59,327 bases of DNA from an uncultured Oscillospiraceae bacterium (lineage in GTDB: Bacteria; Bacillota; Clostridia; Oscillospirales; Ruminococcaceae), in assembly GCA_910586535.1 (NCBI GenBank), contig CAJUHS010000015.1, forward strand, positions 1-59,327, read 5' to 3'. A program made the position numbers and the translations under genes. Position 1 is the stretch's first letter; the number at the start of each line of letters is the position of its first letter. The notes beneath the pieces were generated by a model. It saw only the letters and a program-made list of their open reading frames with translations, had not been told where the DNA came from and did not search any database. Positions 17,962-26,251 of this stretch are shown piece after piece.

Positions 17962-18016
17962 AAAAATAAAAAATTGATAACCGGAAATTCACGGTATCTG
18001 AATTACCGGTCATCAA
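17962..18016 (-). terminator. Terminator after the DUF6514-like gene
   Basis: Long imperfect stem with arms of about 18 bases (17974-17991 with 17999-18016) followed on the minus strand by a U-rich run (17973-17962). It ends the small upstream gene, so smpB needs a promoter of its own downstream or readthrough. Confidence 0.82.
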
Positions 18017-18032
18017 TTATTAAAAATCAAAA

Positions 18033-18302
18033 CTAATTATTTACAGTAAACGAAACGGCAAGAAATTCCTCTATTACTTCGTCCGCGGTTGACGGCAGGA
18101 CAAGATTGTCCGCCAGCATAAAAAGAAGTTTTCTTGCAAAGTCAAGCTCCGAAGTAATGTCTTTCACCACGGCTTCTTCCGTCTCACCGAAAAGATCAGA
18201 TCTAACCTTGATTCCGTATCTTACATTACTCTCCGTTGTTTCGCTGAAAAGCTCGTAAACAACTTTTCCGCGCGCTGTTTCAATTTGTGTGATTACCTTC
18301 AT
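18033..18302 (-). CDS. DUF6514-like small protein
   Basis: 89 residues, soluble, no signal peptide or membrane segment. The central pattern YELFSETTESNVRYGIKV with a following Asp/Ser-rich helix resembles DUF6514, a small family of Oscillospiraceae proteins without known function; I recognise it by general pattern only. A good GGAGA site lies before the ATG. It is monocistronic, ended by a strong terminator before smpB. Confidence 0.6.
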   Translation of the reverse strand: MKVITQIETARGKVVYELFSETTESNVRYGIKVRSDLFGETEEAVVKDITSELDFARKLLFMLADNLVLPSTADEVIEEFLAVSFTVNN

Positions 18303-18653
18303 TTTAAAATCTCCTGTTCATTTGTACTTTTTCGGCTTTTCTATTTTTCTGCCGACGAATAAAATTATACTATTTTTCCCTTGTTTTGGCAATAAAAATT
18401 TTTCGAGCAAAATCGGCATAGTCCAGTATAATTCGACAAATATTTATATGAAATGTAGAATAATTACCGGAATTTTATAAAATTTGCCAATTTTTATTGT
18501 ATGTGTAAAACTAACAAACTTTTTTAAACGTTTTTAGCACATTTGCTGTGTTAAAATATATTTATCCCCGGTAAAATCAATTCGGCTTTTGTTCATCGCG
18601 GTATTATGCAAAAATACCGCCGTGCAAAGCTTTTTCGGAAAGGATGTATGTTT
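18303..18653. other. Divergent intergenic region upstream of clpB
   Basis: 351 AT-rich bases between the DUF6514-like gene and clpB. An imperfect palindrome TTAGCACA (18534-18541) / TGTGTTAA (18547-18554) lies about 100 bases before clpB. It resembles a CIRCE half-site but the spacing (5 not 9) and the bases are wrong. A TATAAT at 18427-18432 lacks a matching -35. I see no CtsR-type heptad repeat. No gene is supported here. Confidence 0.45.
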
Positions 18654-21269
18654 ATGAATCCTCAGAAGTTTACCAAAAAATCTATCGAAGCGATCAACGA
18701 AGCGCAGAGCGACGCCATTGACTTCCAGAACATGAACGTCGAGCAGGAGCACCTGCTTTACGCACTTACAGCTCAGGAAAACGGTCTTATCCCTCAGCTC
18801 ATAACAAGAATGGGTGCGGACACGGAACAGGTAACAAACTATCTTTCCAAGCTTATCGGCGAGATACCTAAGGTCACAGGAAGCGGCAGGGAAGCTAACA
18901 CCGTCTATATTTCCCAAGACGTTGACAAATGCCTCAACAAAGCCGAAGAGACCGCCAAAAATATGCGTGACGATTTCGTTTCCGTGGAGCACATAATGCT
19001 TGCGCTTTTTGATACCGCAAACGACAGGATAAAAAAATTTTTTAAAACCTTTGATATTTCCAAAGACAAATTTCTCGATATTTTAAAGGATGTCCGCGGC
19101 AATCAGCGGGTCACAAGCGATACTCCCGAGGACACCTATGACGTGCTGAAAAAGTACGGTCAGGACTTGGTTGAGCTTGCACGGCAGAACAAGCTTGATC
19201 CTGTTATAGGACGTGACGCAGAGATAAGAAACGTTGTACGCATACTATCCCGCAAGACCAAAAACAATCCTGTTATAATAGGCGAGCCAGGCGTAGGAAA
19301 AACCGCCATTGTTGAGGGTCTTGCCCTGCGTATCGTCCGCGGGGACGTTCCAGATAACCTTAAGGACCGCAAACTCTTCAGCCTTGACATGGGCAGCCTT
19401 ATCTCCGGTGCGAAGTTCCGCGGCGAGTTTGAGGAACGTCTTAAAGCCGTTCTGAACGAAGTAAAGAAATCCGACGGGCGGATAATCCTGTTCATAGACG
19501 AGCTGCACACCATTGTGGGAGCTGGAAAGACCGACGGCGCAATGGATGCAGGAAATCTGCTGAAGCCTATGCTTGCCCGCGGTGAACTTCACTGTATAGG
19601 TGCGACCACTCTCAACGAGTACAGAAAATACATCGAAAAAGACCCAGCTCTGGAGCGGCGTTTCCAGCCCGTTATGGCTGACGAGCCTACCGTCGAAGAC
19701 ACAATTTCCATTCTTCGCGGACTAAAAGAGCGTTACGAAGTTTTTCACGGAGTAAAGATTCAGGACTCCGCTCTCATTACGGCGGCGGTTCTGTCCAACC
19801 GTTATATTTCCGACCGTTTCCTCCCCGATAAGGCTATTGACCTTGTGGACGAAGCCTGCGCCCTTATCCGCACGGAAATGGACTCCATGCCTGCGGAAAT
19901 GGACGATCTTGCAAGAAAGATAATGCAGCAGGAGATAGCCGAAACAGCTCTCAAAAAAGAGGAGGGCAAGCTTGCCGCCGAGGAGCTTGCGGAAATTCAA
20001 AAAGAGCTTTCGGAAATGCGCGACCAATTCAGCGAAATGAAAGCCCGCTGGGAGAACGAAAAAACCTCCATAACCCGTTTGCAGAAGCTCAGAGAGGACA
20101 TTGAGCAGACCAATGCGGACATTTCCGCTGCCGAAAGAAATTACGATCTGAACAAAGCTGCGGAGCTTAAATACGGCAAGCTGCCCGCTCTGAAAAAGGA
20201 GCTTGACGAAGCGGAGGACGCCGCCGAAAAGCAAAAGGAAAAGGCTGACAGTCTGCTCCGCGACAAGGTAACGGACGAAGAGATAGCCCGCATTGTTGGC
20301 AGATGGACTGGCATTCCGGTTTCCAAGCTTATGGAGGGCGAGCGGGAAAAGCTGCTGAATCTTGAAAATATCCTGCACAAGCGGGTCATCGGTCAGGACG
20401 AAGCTGTGCAAAAGGTAAGCGAGGCAATACTTCGCTCACGAGCGGGCATTCAGGATCCCAACCGTCCTATAGGTTCATTCCTGTTCATGGGACCCACAGG
20501 CGTGGGCAAGACAGAGCTTGCAAAAGCTTTGGCGCAGTCCCTGTTCGACGACGAGCACAACATAGTCCGCATAGACATGACGGAGTATATGGAAAAGCAC
20601 AGCGTGAGCCGCCTTATCGGAGCGCCTCCGGGCTATGTGGGCTACGACGAAGGCGGACAGCTCACCGAAGCGGTACGCAGAAAGCCCTACGCTGTAGTAC
20701 TGTTCGACGAGGTTGAAAAGGCTCACCCTGACGTGTTCAACGTATTATTGCAGATACTGGACGACGGCAGAGTTACCGACTCACAGGGCAGGACTGTGGA
20801 TTTCAAGAACACTATAATTATCCTCACCTCAAACCTCGGCTCAGACTACATTCTTGACGGTATCGACGAAAACGGAGTTATTTCCGGCGAGGCGCGGGAA
20901 CAGGTCAACCGTGTGCTGAAAGGACATTTCCGTCCCGAATTTCTGAACCGTCTGGACGAAATTGTATTCTATAAGCCGTTGACAAAAAAGGAAATTTACC
21001 CCATTATCGACCTTATGCTGGGCGACCTGAGAAGCCGTCTCAAAAACAAGCAGCTTGACGTTGCAGTCACCGACGCTGCAAAAGACTACATCGTCAAGGA
21101 GGGCTACGACCCTGTATACGGAGCGCGTCCGCTGAAACGGTTTATCCAGCGCAGTCTGGAAACCATGATAGCACGGAAGATAATCAGCGACAGCGCAGAG
21201 CCATACTCCACGCTGAAAGTGGACTTCAACGGAAGCAGCCTGACGATAACAGAGGAAAAGAAGCAGTAA
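18654..21269 (+). CDS. clpB: ATP-dependent disaggregase ClpB
   Basis: 871-residue Hsp100 chaperone that, with DnaK, pulls proteins out of aggregates in the cytoplasm. It has an N-terminal Clp_N double repeat (about 1-145), AAA domain 1 with Walker A GEPGVGKTA near 205 and Walker B LFIDELHT, the long coiled-coil middle domain (about 410-530) that distinguishes ClpB from ClpA/C, AAA domain 2 with GPTGVGKTEL near 605, and the C-terminal D2 small domain. The start at 18654 is preceded by AAGGA at 10 bases. Codons are GC-richer than the flanks. It ends at a bidirectional terminator. Confidence 0.97.
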   Translation: MNPQKFTKKSIEAINEAQSDAIDFQNMNVEQEHLLYALTAQENGLIPQLITRMGADTEQVTNYLSKLIGEIPKVTGSGREANTVYISQDVDKCLNKAEETAKNMRDDFVSVEHIMLALFDTANDRIKKFFKTFDISKDKFLDILKDVRGNQRVTSDTPEDTYDVLKKYGQDLVELARQNKLDPVIGRDAEIRNVVRILSRKTKNNPVIIGEPGVGKTAIVEGLALRIVRGDVPDNLKDRKLFSLDMGSLISGAKFRGEFEERLKAVLNEVKKSDGRIILFIDELHTIVGAGKTDGAMDAGNLLKPMLARGELHCIGATTLNEYRKYIEKDPALERRFQPVMADEPTVEDTISILRGLKERYEVFHGVKIQDSALITAAVLSNRYISDRFLPDKAIDLVDEACALIRTEMDSMPAEMDDLARKIMQQEIAETALKKEEGKLAAEELAEIQKELSEMRDQFSEMKARWENEKTSITRLQKLREDIEQTNADISAAERNYDLNKAAELKYGKLPALKKELDEAEDAAEKQKEKADSLLRDKVTDEEIARIVGRWTGIPVSKLMEGEREKLLNLENILHKRVIGQDEAVQKVSEAILRSRAGIQDPNRPIGSFLFMGPTGVGKTELAKALAQSLFDDEHNIVRIDMTEYMEKHSVSRLIGAPPGYVGYDEGGQLTEAVRRKPYAVVLFDEVEKAHPDVFNVLLQILDDGRVTDSQGRTVDFKNTIIILTSNLGSDYILDGIDENGVISGEAREQVNRVLKGHFRPEFLNRLDEIVFYKPLTKKEIYPIIDLMLGDLRSRLKNKQLDVAVTDAAKDYIVKEGYDPVYGARPLKRFIQRSLETMIARKIISDSAEPYSTLKVDFNGSSLTITEEKKQ

Positions 21270-21350
21270 TACACCGCATTATTAACAAGATAACAGTACT
21301 GTACCCCAAAGCGGAGTTATCCGTCCGCCTAATTCAGCAGGCGTCAACGA

Positions 21351-21390
21351 AAAAAGCCGTACGCAGAAATAAATTCCGCGTACGGCTTTA
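21351..21390. terminator. Bidirectional terminator between clpB and yebC
   Basis: 9-bp perfect stem 21356-21364 with 21378-21386, flanked by an A-run on the left and TTTA on the right. Confidence 0.8.
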
Positions 21391-21404
21391 CTGCCGGTAT
21401 CAGA

Positions 21405-22148
21405 TCAGTCCTCTTCTTCCTCATCGGGCATATCCCAGTTATGGTAAACGTTCTGCACATCGTCGTTATCCTCAAGGTGTTCAAGGAGCAGATTCATTTT
21501 CTTGACGGACTCCTCGTCGGTAAGGGCGGTATACGTGGACGGTATCATCTCAACGTCCGCAGAAATAAGCTTATAGCCCTTTTCGGTAAGACCGTCGCGC
21601 ACCGCGGCAAAGTCGCCGGGTTCGGTCTCGACCTCAATAATACCGTCTTCCATGGAAAAATCGGACGCGCCCAGATCAAAAACGTCCTCCATTACCTTGT
21701 CCTCGTCCGCACCGTCAGCTTCGGCAGCGATAATTCCCTTGCTTGTGAACATGAACGAAACGCAGCCGGTAGTACCCAGATTTCCTCCGAACTTGTCAAA
21801 ATAGTGACGTATATCTCCAGCGGTACGGTTCTTATTGTCGGTAAGAGTCTCAACGATAACAGCAACGCCGTTAGGACCGTAACCCTCGTAAACGTTGGCT
21901 TCGTAATTGGTCTTGTCTCCGCCGCCCGCAGCTTTTTTAATAACGCGGTCGATGTTGTCGTTTGGAACGTTGTTCGCCTTAGCCTTAGCGATAAGATCGC
22001 GGAGCTTAGCGTTATTGTTCGGGTCGGCGCCGCCCTCTTTTACGCAAACGGTTATCTCGCGTCCTATTTTGGTGAAGATCTTTGCTTTTGCACCGTCTGT
22101 AGCTTCTTTTTTTCTTTTGATGTTATTCCATTTGGAATGTCCTGACAT
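21405..22148 (-). CDS. yebC: YebC/PmpR-family translation and transcription factor
   Basis: 247-residue cytoplasmic protein of the YebC/TACO1 family. It starts with the invariant MSGHSKWNNIKRKKEATDGAK, followed by VPNDNIDRVIKKAAG and YEGYGPNGVAVIVE. Members act as DNA-binding regulators and, from more recent work on the family, help ribosomes through difficult proline stretches. A GGAGAGA site precedes the start. Length is standard. Confidence 0.96.
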   Translation of the reverse strand: MSGHSKWNNIKRKKEATDGAKAKIFTKIGREITVCVKEGGADPNNNAKLRDLIAKAKANNVPNDNIDRVIKKAAGGGDKTNYEANVYEGYGPNGVAVIVETLTDNKNRTAGDIRHYFDKFGGNLGTTGCVSFMFTSKGIIAAEADGADEDKVMEDVFDLGASDFSMEDGIIEVETEPGDFAAVRDGLTEKGYKLISADVEMIPSTYTALTDEESVKKMNLLLEHLEDNDDVQNVYHNWDMPDEEEED

Positions 22149-22201
22149 AAAAATTCTCTCCTTAACATTAATTGTGTAAATATATAAAAGCAGTCGTTTG
22201 A

Positions 22202-22870
22202 CTACCCGGCAAACAGTTTGCGGTACTCATTCGTACCATCTTCCACAGGCTTTCCGTGACCGAAGAATATCCGTTTCGGTTTTATTGCGCGTATCCTTTC
22301 CAGGGACTTCCCCGCAGCTTTCGGACTTTCGCATATCAGCGGGAAAGAGGGTCTGACAAAGTTCATAGCCGCGTCTCCCACGTAAAGGTCGCTGCCGCAG
22401 AGTACCCCGTAGGAGCCTTTGGTGTGACCGTCAAGCTTTACCGCAGTACAGTCCGCGCCGAAGTCTTCTCCGAGGGACATTCCGTCATCAAGGAAGATAT
22501 CCGTCCCGAAGCTTTCCGCCCGTGTTTTCCTCAGTGTTTTCGGTGATGTGGACACCGCCTTAAGGAGCTTTCCCGCCGCGCCCACGCTGTAAAGCTTATG
22601 TATGCTGTTATCGCGGGCAAGCTTCATGTCGTATACGCACATGGCAATGTCAGCACCAAAAAGCTTTGAAAAATACGCCGCATTTCCGATATGGTCGTTG
22701 TGTCCGTGCGTAAGGACTATAAGCCTGATATCGTAATTATGGAGCCATACCTCGATCTCGCCGCGGTACTCCTTTGTGCAGGTGTCAATAAGTATATCTC
22801 CACGTCTGCCGCGGACGACATAGCAGTTCCCGAAGCCGCAGGTTATCATATTTACTCCGTCATAATTCAT
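22202..22870 (-). CDS. Metallo-beta-lactamase fold hydrolase
   Basis: 222 residues. The zinc-binding motif HGHNDHIGN (near residue 60), LDGHTKGSYGV with the third His, and GHGKPV near the end match the MBL fold. It resembles glyoxalase-II-like cytoplasmic hydrolases; the substrate is not evident. The start is set at 22870 because the AAAGGA site overlaps an earlier ATG at 22888. First in a minus-strand group with yebC downstream and the mini-RNase III gene upstream. Confidence 0.85.
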   Translation of the reverse strand: MNYDGVNMITCGFGNCYVVRGRRGDILIDTCTKEYRGEIEVWLHNYDIRLIVLTHGHNDHIGNAAYFSKLFGADIAMCVYDMKLARDNSIHKLYSVGAAGKLLKAVSTSPKTLRKTRAESFGTDIFLDDGMSLGEDFGADCTAVKLDGHTKGSYGVLCGSDLYVGDAAMNFVRPSFPLICESPKAAGKSLERIRAIKPKRIFFGHGKPVEDGTNEYRKLFAG

Positions 22871-22906
22871 GCAGGACAGTCCTTTCATTTTGTTTGAAGC
22901 AAAAAA

Positions 22907-23302
22907 TCACAGCTCTGTATTATACCATATTATATCAAATAATTCAACCATTCTTTCAAAACTTTCAGTAAGCTGCAAATATCCGAACAGAGCCTCAAAA
23001 GCGGTGGCTCGCCTGTACTCCACGGGATTTGAGCTTTTGGGGACGGTATTGCCCGCAGCGTTCCGTCCGCGCTTGAAAACGGCTTCTTCCTCCTCGGTCA
23101 GAAGCGGAAGTATCACGTCCGCCGCCCGCGACTGATAAGCCGCGCGTACTCTTTCAACGGTGTCGGTATGAAGCTTTTTGACCGGCATATTGGCGGTAAG
23201 CACCAGCCGTTCACGCACCAGCCGTTCATATACCGCGTCTCCCAGAAAAGCAAGGGTCAGCGGACTGTATTGGTTTACGTTATGCTTGTCTATAGTGACC
23301 AT
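22907..23302 (-). CDS. mrnC: Mini-ribonuclease III (MrnC)
   Basis: 131 residues: an RNase III catalytic domain without the double-stranded RNA-binding domain. The signature LAFLGDAVYERLVRERLV supplies the catalytic acidic residues, and ATAFEALFGYLQL corresponds to the second conserved helix. In Bacillus this enzyme matures 23S rRNA ends. It starts 15 bases downstream of the Nudix gene, suggesting co-transcription. Confidence 0.93.
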   Translation of the reverse strand: MVTIDKHNVNQYSPLTLAFLGDAVYERLVRERLVLTANMPVKKLHTDTVERVRAAYQSRAADVILPLLTEEEEAVFKRGRNAAGNTVPKSSNPVEYRRATAFEALFGYLQLTESFERMVELFDIIWYNTEL

Positions 23303-23317
23303 TCCTTTCAGAAGACC

Positions 23318-23857
23318 TTATATCTCCGTTTTATCCTGCGCCGTCCTTGCGTCGTCGTGGTCTTTCATAAAGAACAGCAGGTCTATCAGCGACTCGTGAT
23401 ACGGAATAAAGCCGCCATCTTTTACCAAGGATTTTATCTCGTCAATGTCCGCCCATTTTACCTGTTCGACCTCTTCATACTGAAGCGTAAGCGCGGTCTC
23501 GTCCAAGTCCTTTTGTACAATATAAATATCATCGAACACGCCTGTTGTTGTCTCTATAGTAAGTATCCTCCGCAGTTCATCGGGAACAAGCTTTATGCCT
23601 ATTTCCTCTGAGGTCTCCCGTATCGCGGCGGAAAGGCTTGTGTCCCCCGAAACGGCGGAACCGCCCACGGTCAAGTCCCACATACCGCTCCAGCTGCGCT
23701 TGAACGGCTGCCGCCGCTGGATAAGCATTTTACCGTCGCTGCCAAAAACGCAGACGTGTACCACCATTCTGTAGTGCCCTGTCGGTATTGGCGTACCTCG
23801 TTCCATTGTTCTGCCCGTTTTGTTTCTTTCGCTGTCGTATAAGTCAAAAAGCTCCAT
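23318..23857 (-). CDS. Nudix hydrolase
   Basis: 179 residues. The Nudix box runs GGSAVSGDTSLSAAIRETSE and then EIGI; the first acidic position is Asp instead of the usual Glu, while the REx2EE metal-binding core is intact. N-terminal MELFDLYDSERNKTGRTMERG and QRRQPFKRSWSGMWDLTVGG resemble IPP-isomerase-like Nudix proteins acting on isoprenoid or nucleotide diphosphates; the substrate is not certain. It lies between the hypothetical gene and mrnC, all leftward with short gaps. Confidence 0.9.
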   Translation of the reverse strand: MELFDLYDSERNKTGRTMERGTPIPTGHYRMVVHVCVFGSDGKMLIQRRQPFKRSWSGMWDLTVGGSAVSGDTSLSAAIRETSEEIGIKLVPDELRRILTIETTTGVFDDIYIVQKDLDETALTLQYEEVEQVKWADIDEIKSLVKDGGFIPYHESLIDLLFFMKDHDDARTAQDKTEI

Positions 23858-23886
23858 ATTTGTCTGCCTCCGTCAAGCAGTTATTG

Positions 23887-24318
23887 TTACAATTTTGTTT
23901 TATCGGGCGAAAGGGTGTAAGCATAAACATATACGCTGTCCTCGCTGCCGTTCTGATATCTTTTTATAACTCTTTGTATCGGAAAAATAACCGTATTGCT
24001 ATCAAGCTTTACAGACGCGTTTATTTCGCCTTTCGGGTCGTTATCGTCAGCGTACCACTTTCCCCCATAAAGACGAATGACTGTTTCACCGACGTAGCAG
24101 CCCAGAGAAAACAGAATTTTACCTCTGTTCCGTGAAATTATACCGTTTTCTCCGCTTTGCTCATCAATAAACCGGTCGATCTCTTTCATGCTTTCAATGG
24201 TATAATCCGCATTGTAGCCCGACGAGTTAAGCGCCAAGACTACCCATTCACAGGCTGCATAAACATCCTCATAAAGCGTCGGAGTTATCTTTTTTAAAAA
24301 CTTATCCATAAATCCCAT
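23887..24318 (-). CDS. Hypothetical protein, 143 residues
   Basis: I do not recognise the family with certainty. It is soluble, with no signal peptide. An N-terminal amphipathic helix (MGFMDKFLKKITPTLYEDVY) leads to a central segment ending in LGCYVGETVIRLYGGKW, which resembles small DUF3806-like proteins, and a C-terminal beta-rich part (FPIQRVIKRYQNGSEDSVYV). It sits between obgE and the Nudix gene with gaps of 21 and 29 bases, so it is probably in the same transcript. Confidence 0.7.
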   Translation of the reverse strand: MGFMDKFLKKITPTLYEDVYAACEWVVLALNSSGYNADYTIESMKEIDRFIDEQSGENGIISRNRGKILFSLGCYVGETVIRLYGGKWYADDNDPKGEINASVKLDSNTVIFPIQRVIKRYQNGSEDSVYVYAYTLSPDKTKL

Positions 24319-24339
24319 ACAAATCTCTCCTACGGTACA

Positions 24340-25620
24340 TTAAAATACAAAATCAAACTCGAAGCCGAAGATATTTACCGTATCGCCCTCGTCAATGCCT
24401 TTCTTTTCCAGCTCGTCAATTATACCGCTTGAACGGAGCACCCTCTGGAAATACTGGAGCGATGAGTAGTCGTCCATATCAATAGTGCGCATAATATTTT
24501 CAAGCCAGGTCGCTTCAACGTAGAACACACCGTCGTCCCCGCGGGTTATCTCGAACCGCTCGCCTATGCCTGCACGCTCGTCAAGCTCTTTCGGAGTAAG
24601 CGGCTCAGCTTCGTACTCCTTTATCGGAGGAAGCCTGTCAAGCTCAGCGGCTATGGCGTTAACAAGTTCTTTTGTACCCTGCGTAGTCGCCGCGGATATC
24701 TCATAAAAGTCGTAGCCCTGTTCCTCAATAAATTTTCTGAATTCTTTTATCTGTTCGGGAGAAGCCATATCGCACTTGTTTGCGGCGACTATCTGAGGTC
24801 TTTCGGAAAGCTCCTCGCTGAATTTTTTCAGTTCGCGGTTGATTATGCCGAAATCCTCGGCGGGATCACGTCCCTCCATGCCCGAAACGTCGACCACGTG
24901 CACTATCAGTCTGCACCTTTCAACGTGCCTCAGAAACTCGTGTCCCAGGCCTATTCCGTCTCCCGCGCCCTCGATAAGACCGGGAATATCAGCCATTACA
25001 AAGGATTTTTCCTCATTGACTTTTACCACGCCCAGCACTGGAGTGAGAGTGGTAAAGTGGTAGTTGGCTATTTTGGGTTTTGCGGCGGATACCACGGAAA
25101 TAAGCGTGGATTTGCCCACATTTGGAAATCCTACCAGACCCACGTCCGCAATAAGCTTAAGTTCAAGTGAAACCTCAAATTCCTCGCCTAAAAATCCGGG
25201 TTTGGCAAACTTGGGTATCTGCCTTGTGGGAGTGGCAAAACGGGCGTTTCCTTTGCCGCCTTTGCCGCCTCTGGCAAGTATTTTGGGCTCGCTTCCGGAC
25301 ATATCCGCCATTATTCTGTCAGTGGACAGCTCGCGGATAATAGTGCCCCGAGGTACTTTTATAATAAGGTCGGAAGCGTTTTTTCCGGTCTTGTTGCCAG
25401 ATGAACCGTTTTCGCCACGTTCAGCGATGTATTTTCTTTTGTAGCGGAAATCCTCCAGCGTGGAGAAATTGTCGTCCACAACGAAAACGATATCGCCGCC
25501 CTTGCCACCGTCTCCTCCGTCCGGACCGCCGGCAGCCACATATTTTTCACGGTGAAATGAGACCGCACCGTCTCCTCCGTCCCCCGCCTTTATTTTAATT
25601 TTTGCCTTATCAACAAACAT
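24340..25620 (-). CDS. obgE: GTPase ObgE/CgtA
   Basis: 426-residue GTPase in ribosome assembly and stress control. It has the Gly-rich Obg domain (MFVDKAKIKIKAGDGGDGAV, residues 1-158), the G domain with GFPNVGKSTL, DIPGLIEGA and NKCD, and a C-terminal OCT domain (about 350-426) found in Gram-positive Obg. The start at 25620 matches the family N-terminus; a longer frame upstream does not. AGAGGT lies before it. First gene of the leftward housekeeping run. Confidence 0.97.
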   Translation of the reverse strand: MFVDKAKIKIKAGDGGDGAVSFHREKYVAAGGPDGGDGGKGGDIVFVVDDNFSTLEDFRYKRKYIAERGENGSSGNKTGKNASDLIIKVPRGTIIRELSTDRIMADMSGSEPKILARGGKGGKGNARFATPTRQIPKFAKPGFLGEEFEVSLELKLIADVGLVGFPNVGKSTLISVVSAAKPKIANYHFTTLTPVLGVVKVNEEKSFVMADIPGLIEGAGDGIGLGHEFLRHVERCRLIVHVVDVSGMEGRDPAEDFGIINRELKKFSEELSERPQIVAANKCDMASPEQIKEFRKFIEEQGYDFYEISAATTQGTKELVNAIAAELDRLPPIKEYEAEPLTPKELDERAGIGERFEITRGDDGVFYVEATWLENIMRTIDMDDYSSLQYFQRVLRSSGIIDELEKKGIDEGDTVNIFGFEFDFVF

Positions 25621-25954
25621 GGCTTTACCTCTTTCGTATTCTGCGACAGCAATCGTGCGCAATAAAACTATCCATGTTATTATACCACAAAAAAACCTGT
25701 ATTTCAATATAAAATAAGGAAATTTTTTCATGGAAATGAGCGGGATTAAAATATCAATTGGACAAAAGAACAAAAAGTCGAGAGTCAAATCAAAGTTTTA
25801 TAGAATAAAGTTACCGCACCAATTCACATTCACAGCCGAAAATCTTCTGTTGATTATGTTAACGTTTTCTTAACTGACAGCGAAATTTTCTAAATTATTT
25901 GCAGCTCATAATTGACAAACCAACATAATGCAGTATTTTTGGTACATTCCGGTA
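25621..25954. other. Intergenic region between obgE and adhE
   Basis: Left part of the 631-base AT-rich gap between divergent obgE and adhE. It must hold the obgE promoter. No RNA gene or open frame is supported. The right part contains two adhE-directed promoters and two Rex-type sites, listed separately. Confidence 0.45.
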
Positions 25955-25983
25955 TTGACAAACTTTCCCTTATGATTTATAAT
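25955..25983 (+). promoter_or_regulatory. Distal promoter upstream of adhE
   Basis: Perfect consensus TTGACA (25955-25960), 17-base spacer, TATAAT (25978-25983), reading towards adhE about 260 bases away. It is stronger by sequence than the proximal promoter and would give a long leader that crosses both Rex sites, or it could drive an untranslated RNA. Confidence 0.7.
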
Positions 25984-26078
25984 TATATGTGTATATACTA
26001 TTGTTATTTGAGGTAAATTCTGAATCGTCTTTTCTTTACAAAAACTGTAATTTTGAGTATACAATCAGTACCAAAAGT

Positions 26079-26096
26079 TTGTTATAAAATTAACAA
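26079..26096. promoter_or_regulatory. Rex-type operator, upstream site
   Basis: TTGTTATAAAATTAACAA is one base from the Rex consensus TTGTTAA-N4-TTAACAA. It ends eight bases before the -35 box of the proximal adhE promoter. Rex is an NADH-sensing repressor that commonly controls adhE in clostridia, so this fits redox control of ethanol formation. Confidence 0.75.
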
Positions 26097-26104
26097 TATG
26101 TTCA

Positions 26105-26133
26105 TTGACGTTCTTATGGCATTGTGGTACAAT
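26105..26133 (+). promoter_or_regulatory. Proximal adhE promoter
   Basis: TTGACG (26105-26110), 17-base spacer, TACAAT (26128-26133). A start near 26140 would fall inside the second Rex-type site, a classical repressible layout, leaving a leader of about 110 bases. Confidence 0.8.
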
Positions 26134-26137
26134 GAGA

Positions 26138-26155
26138 TTGTGATAAATTTAACGA
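26138..26155. promoter_or_regulatory. Rex-type operator, downstream site
   Basis: TTGTGATAAATTTAACGA matches the left half of the Rex consensus well and the right half in four of six positions. It begins five bases after the -10 box, where a bound repressor would block initiation. Confidence 0.6.
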
Positions 26156-26251
26156 TCATGGCAACCACAGCGAAACCGCTTTAATTTAACTTTAAGCGAA
26201 CGCTGTTATGAAAATTACCCCAGAGGGGAAAAATGAAAGGCGGAATCAAAC

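Noticed and set aside
18534..18554. Possible CIRCE operator before clpB
   Set aside because: Half-sites are spaced by 5 rather than 9 bases and lack the CTC/GAG core; only a loose palindrome remains.
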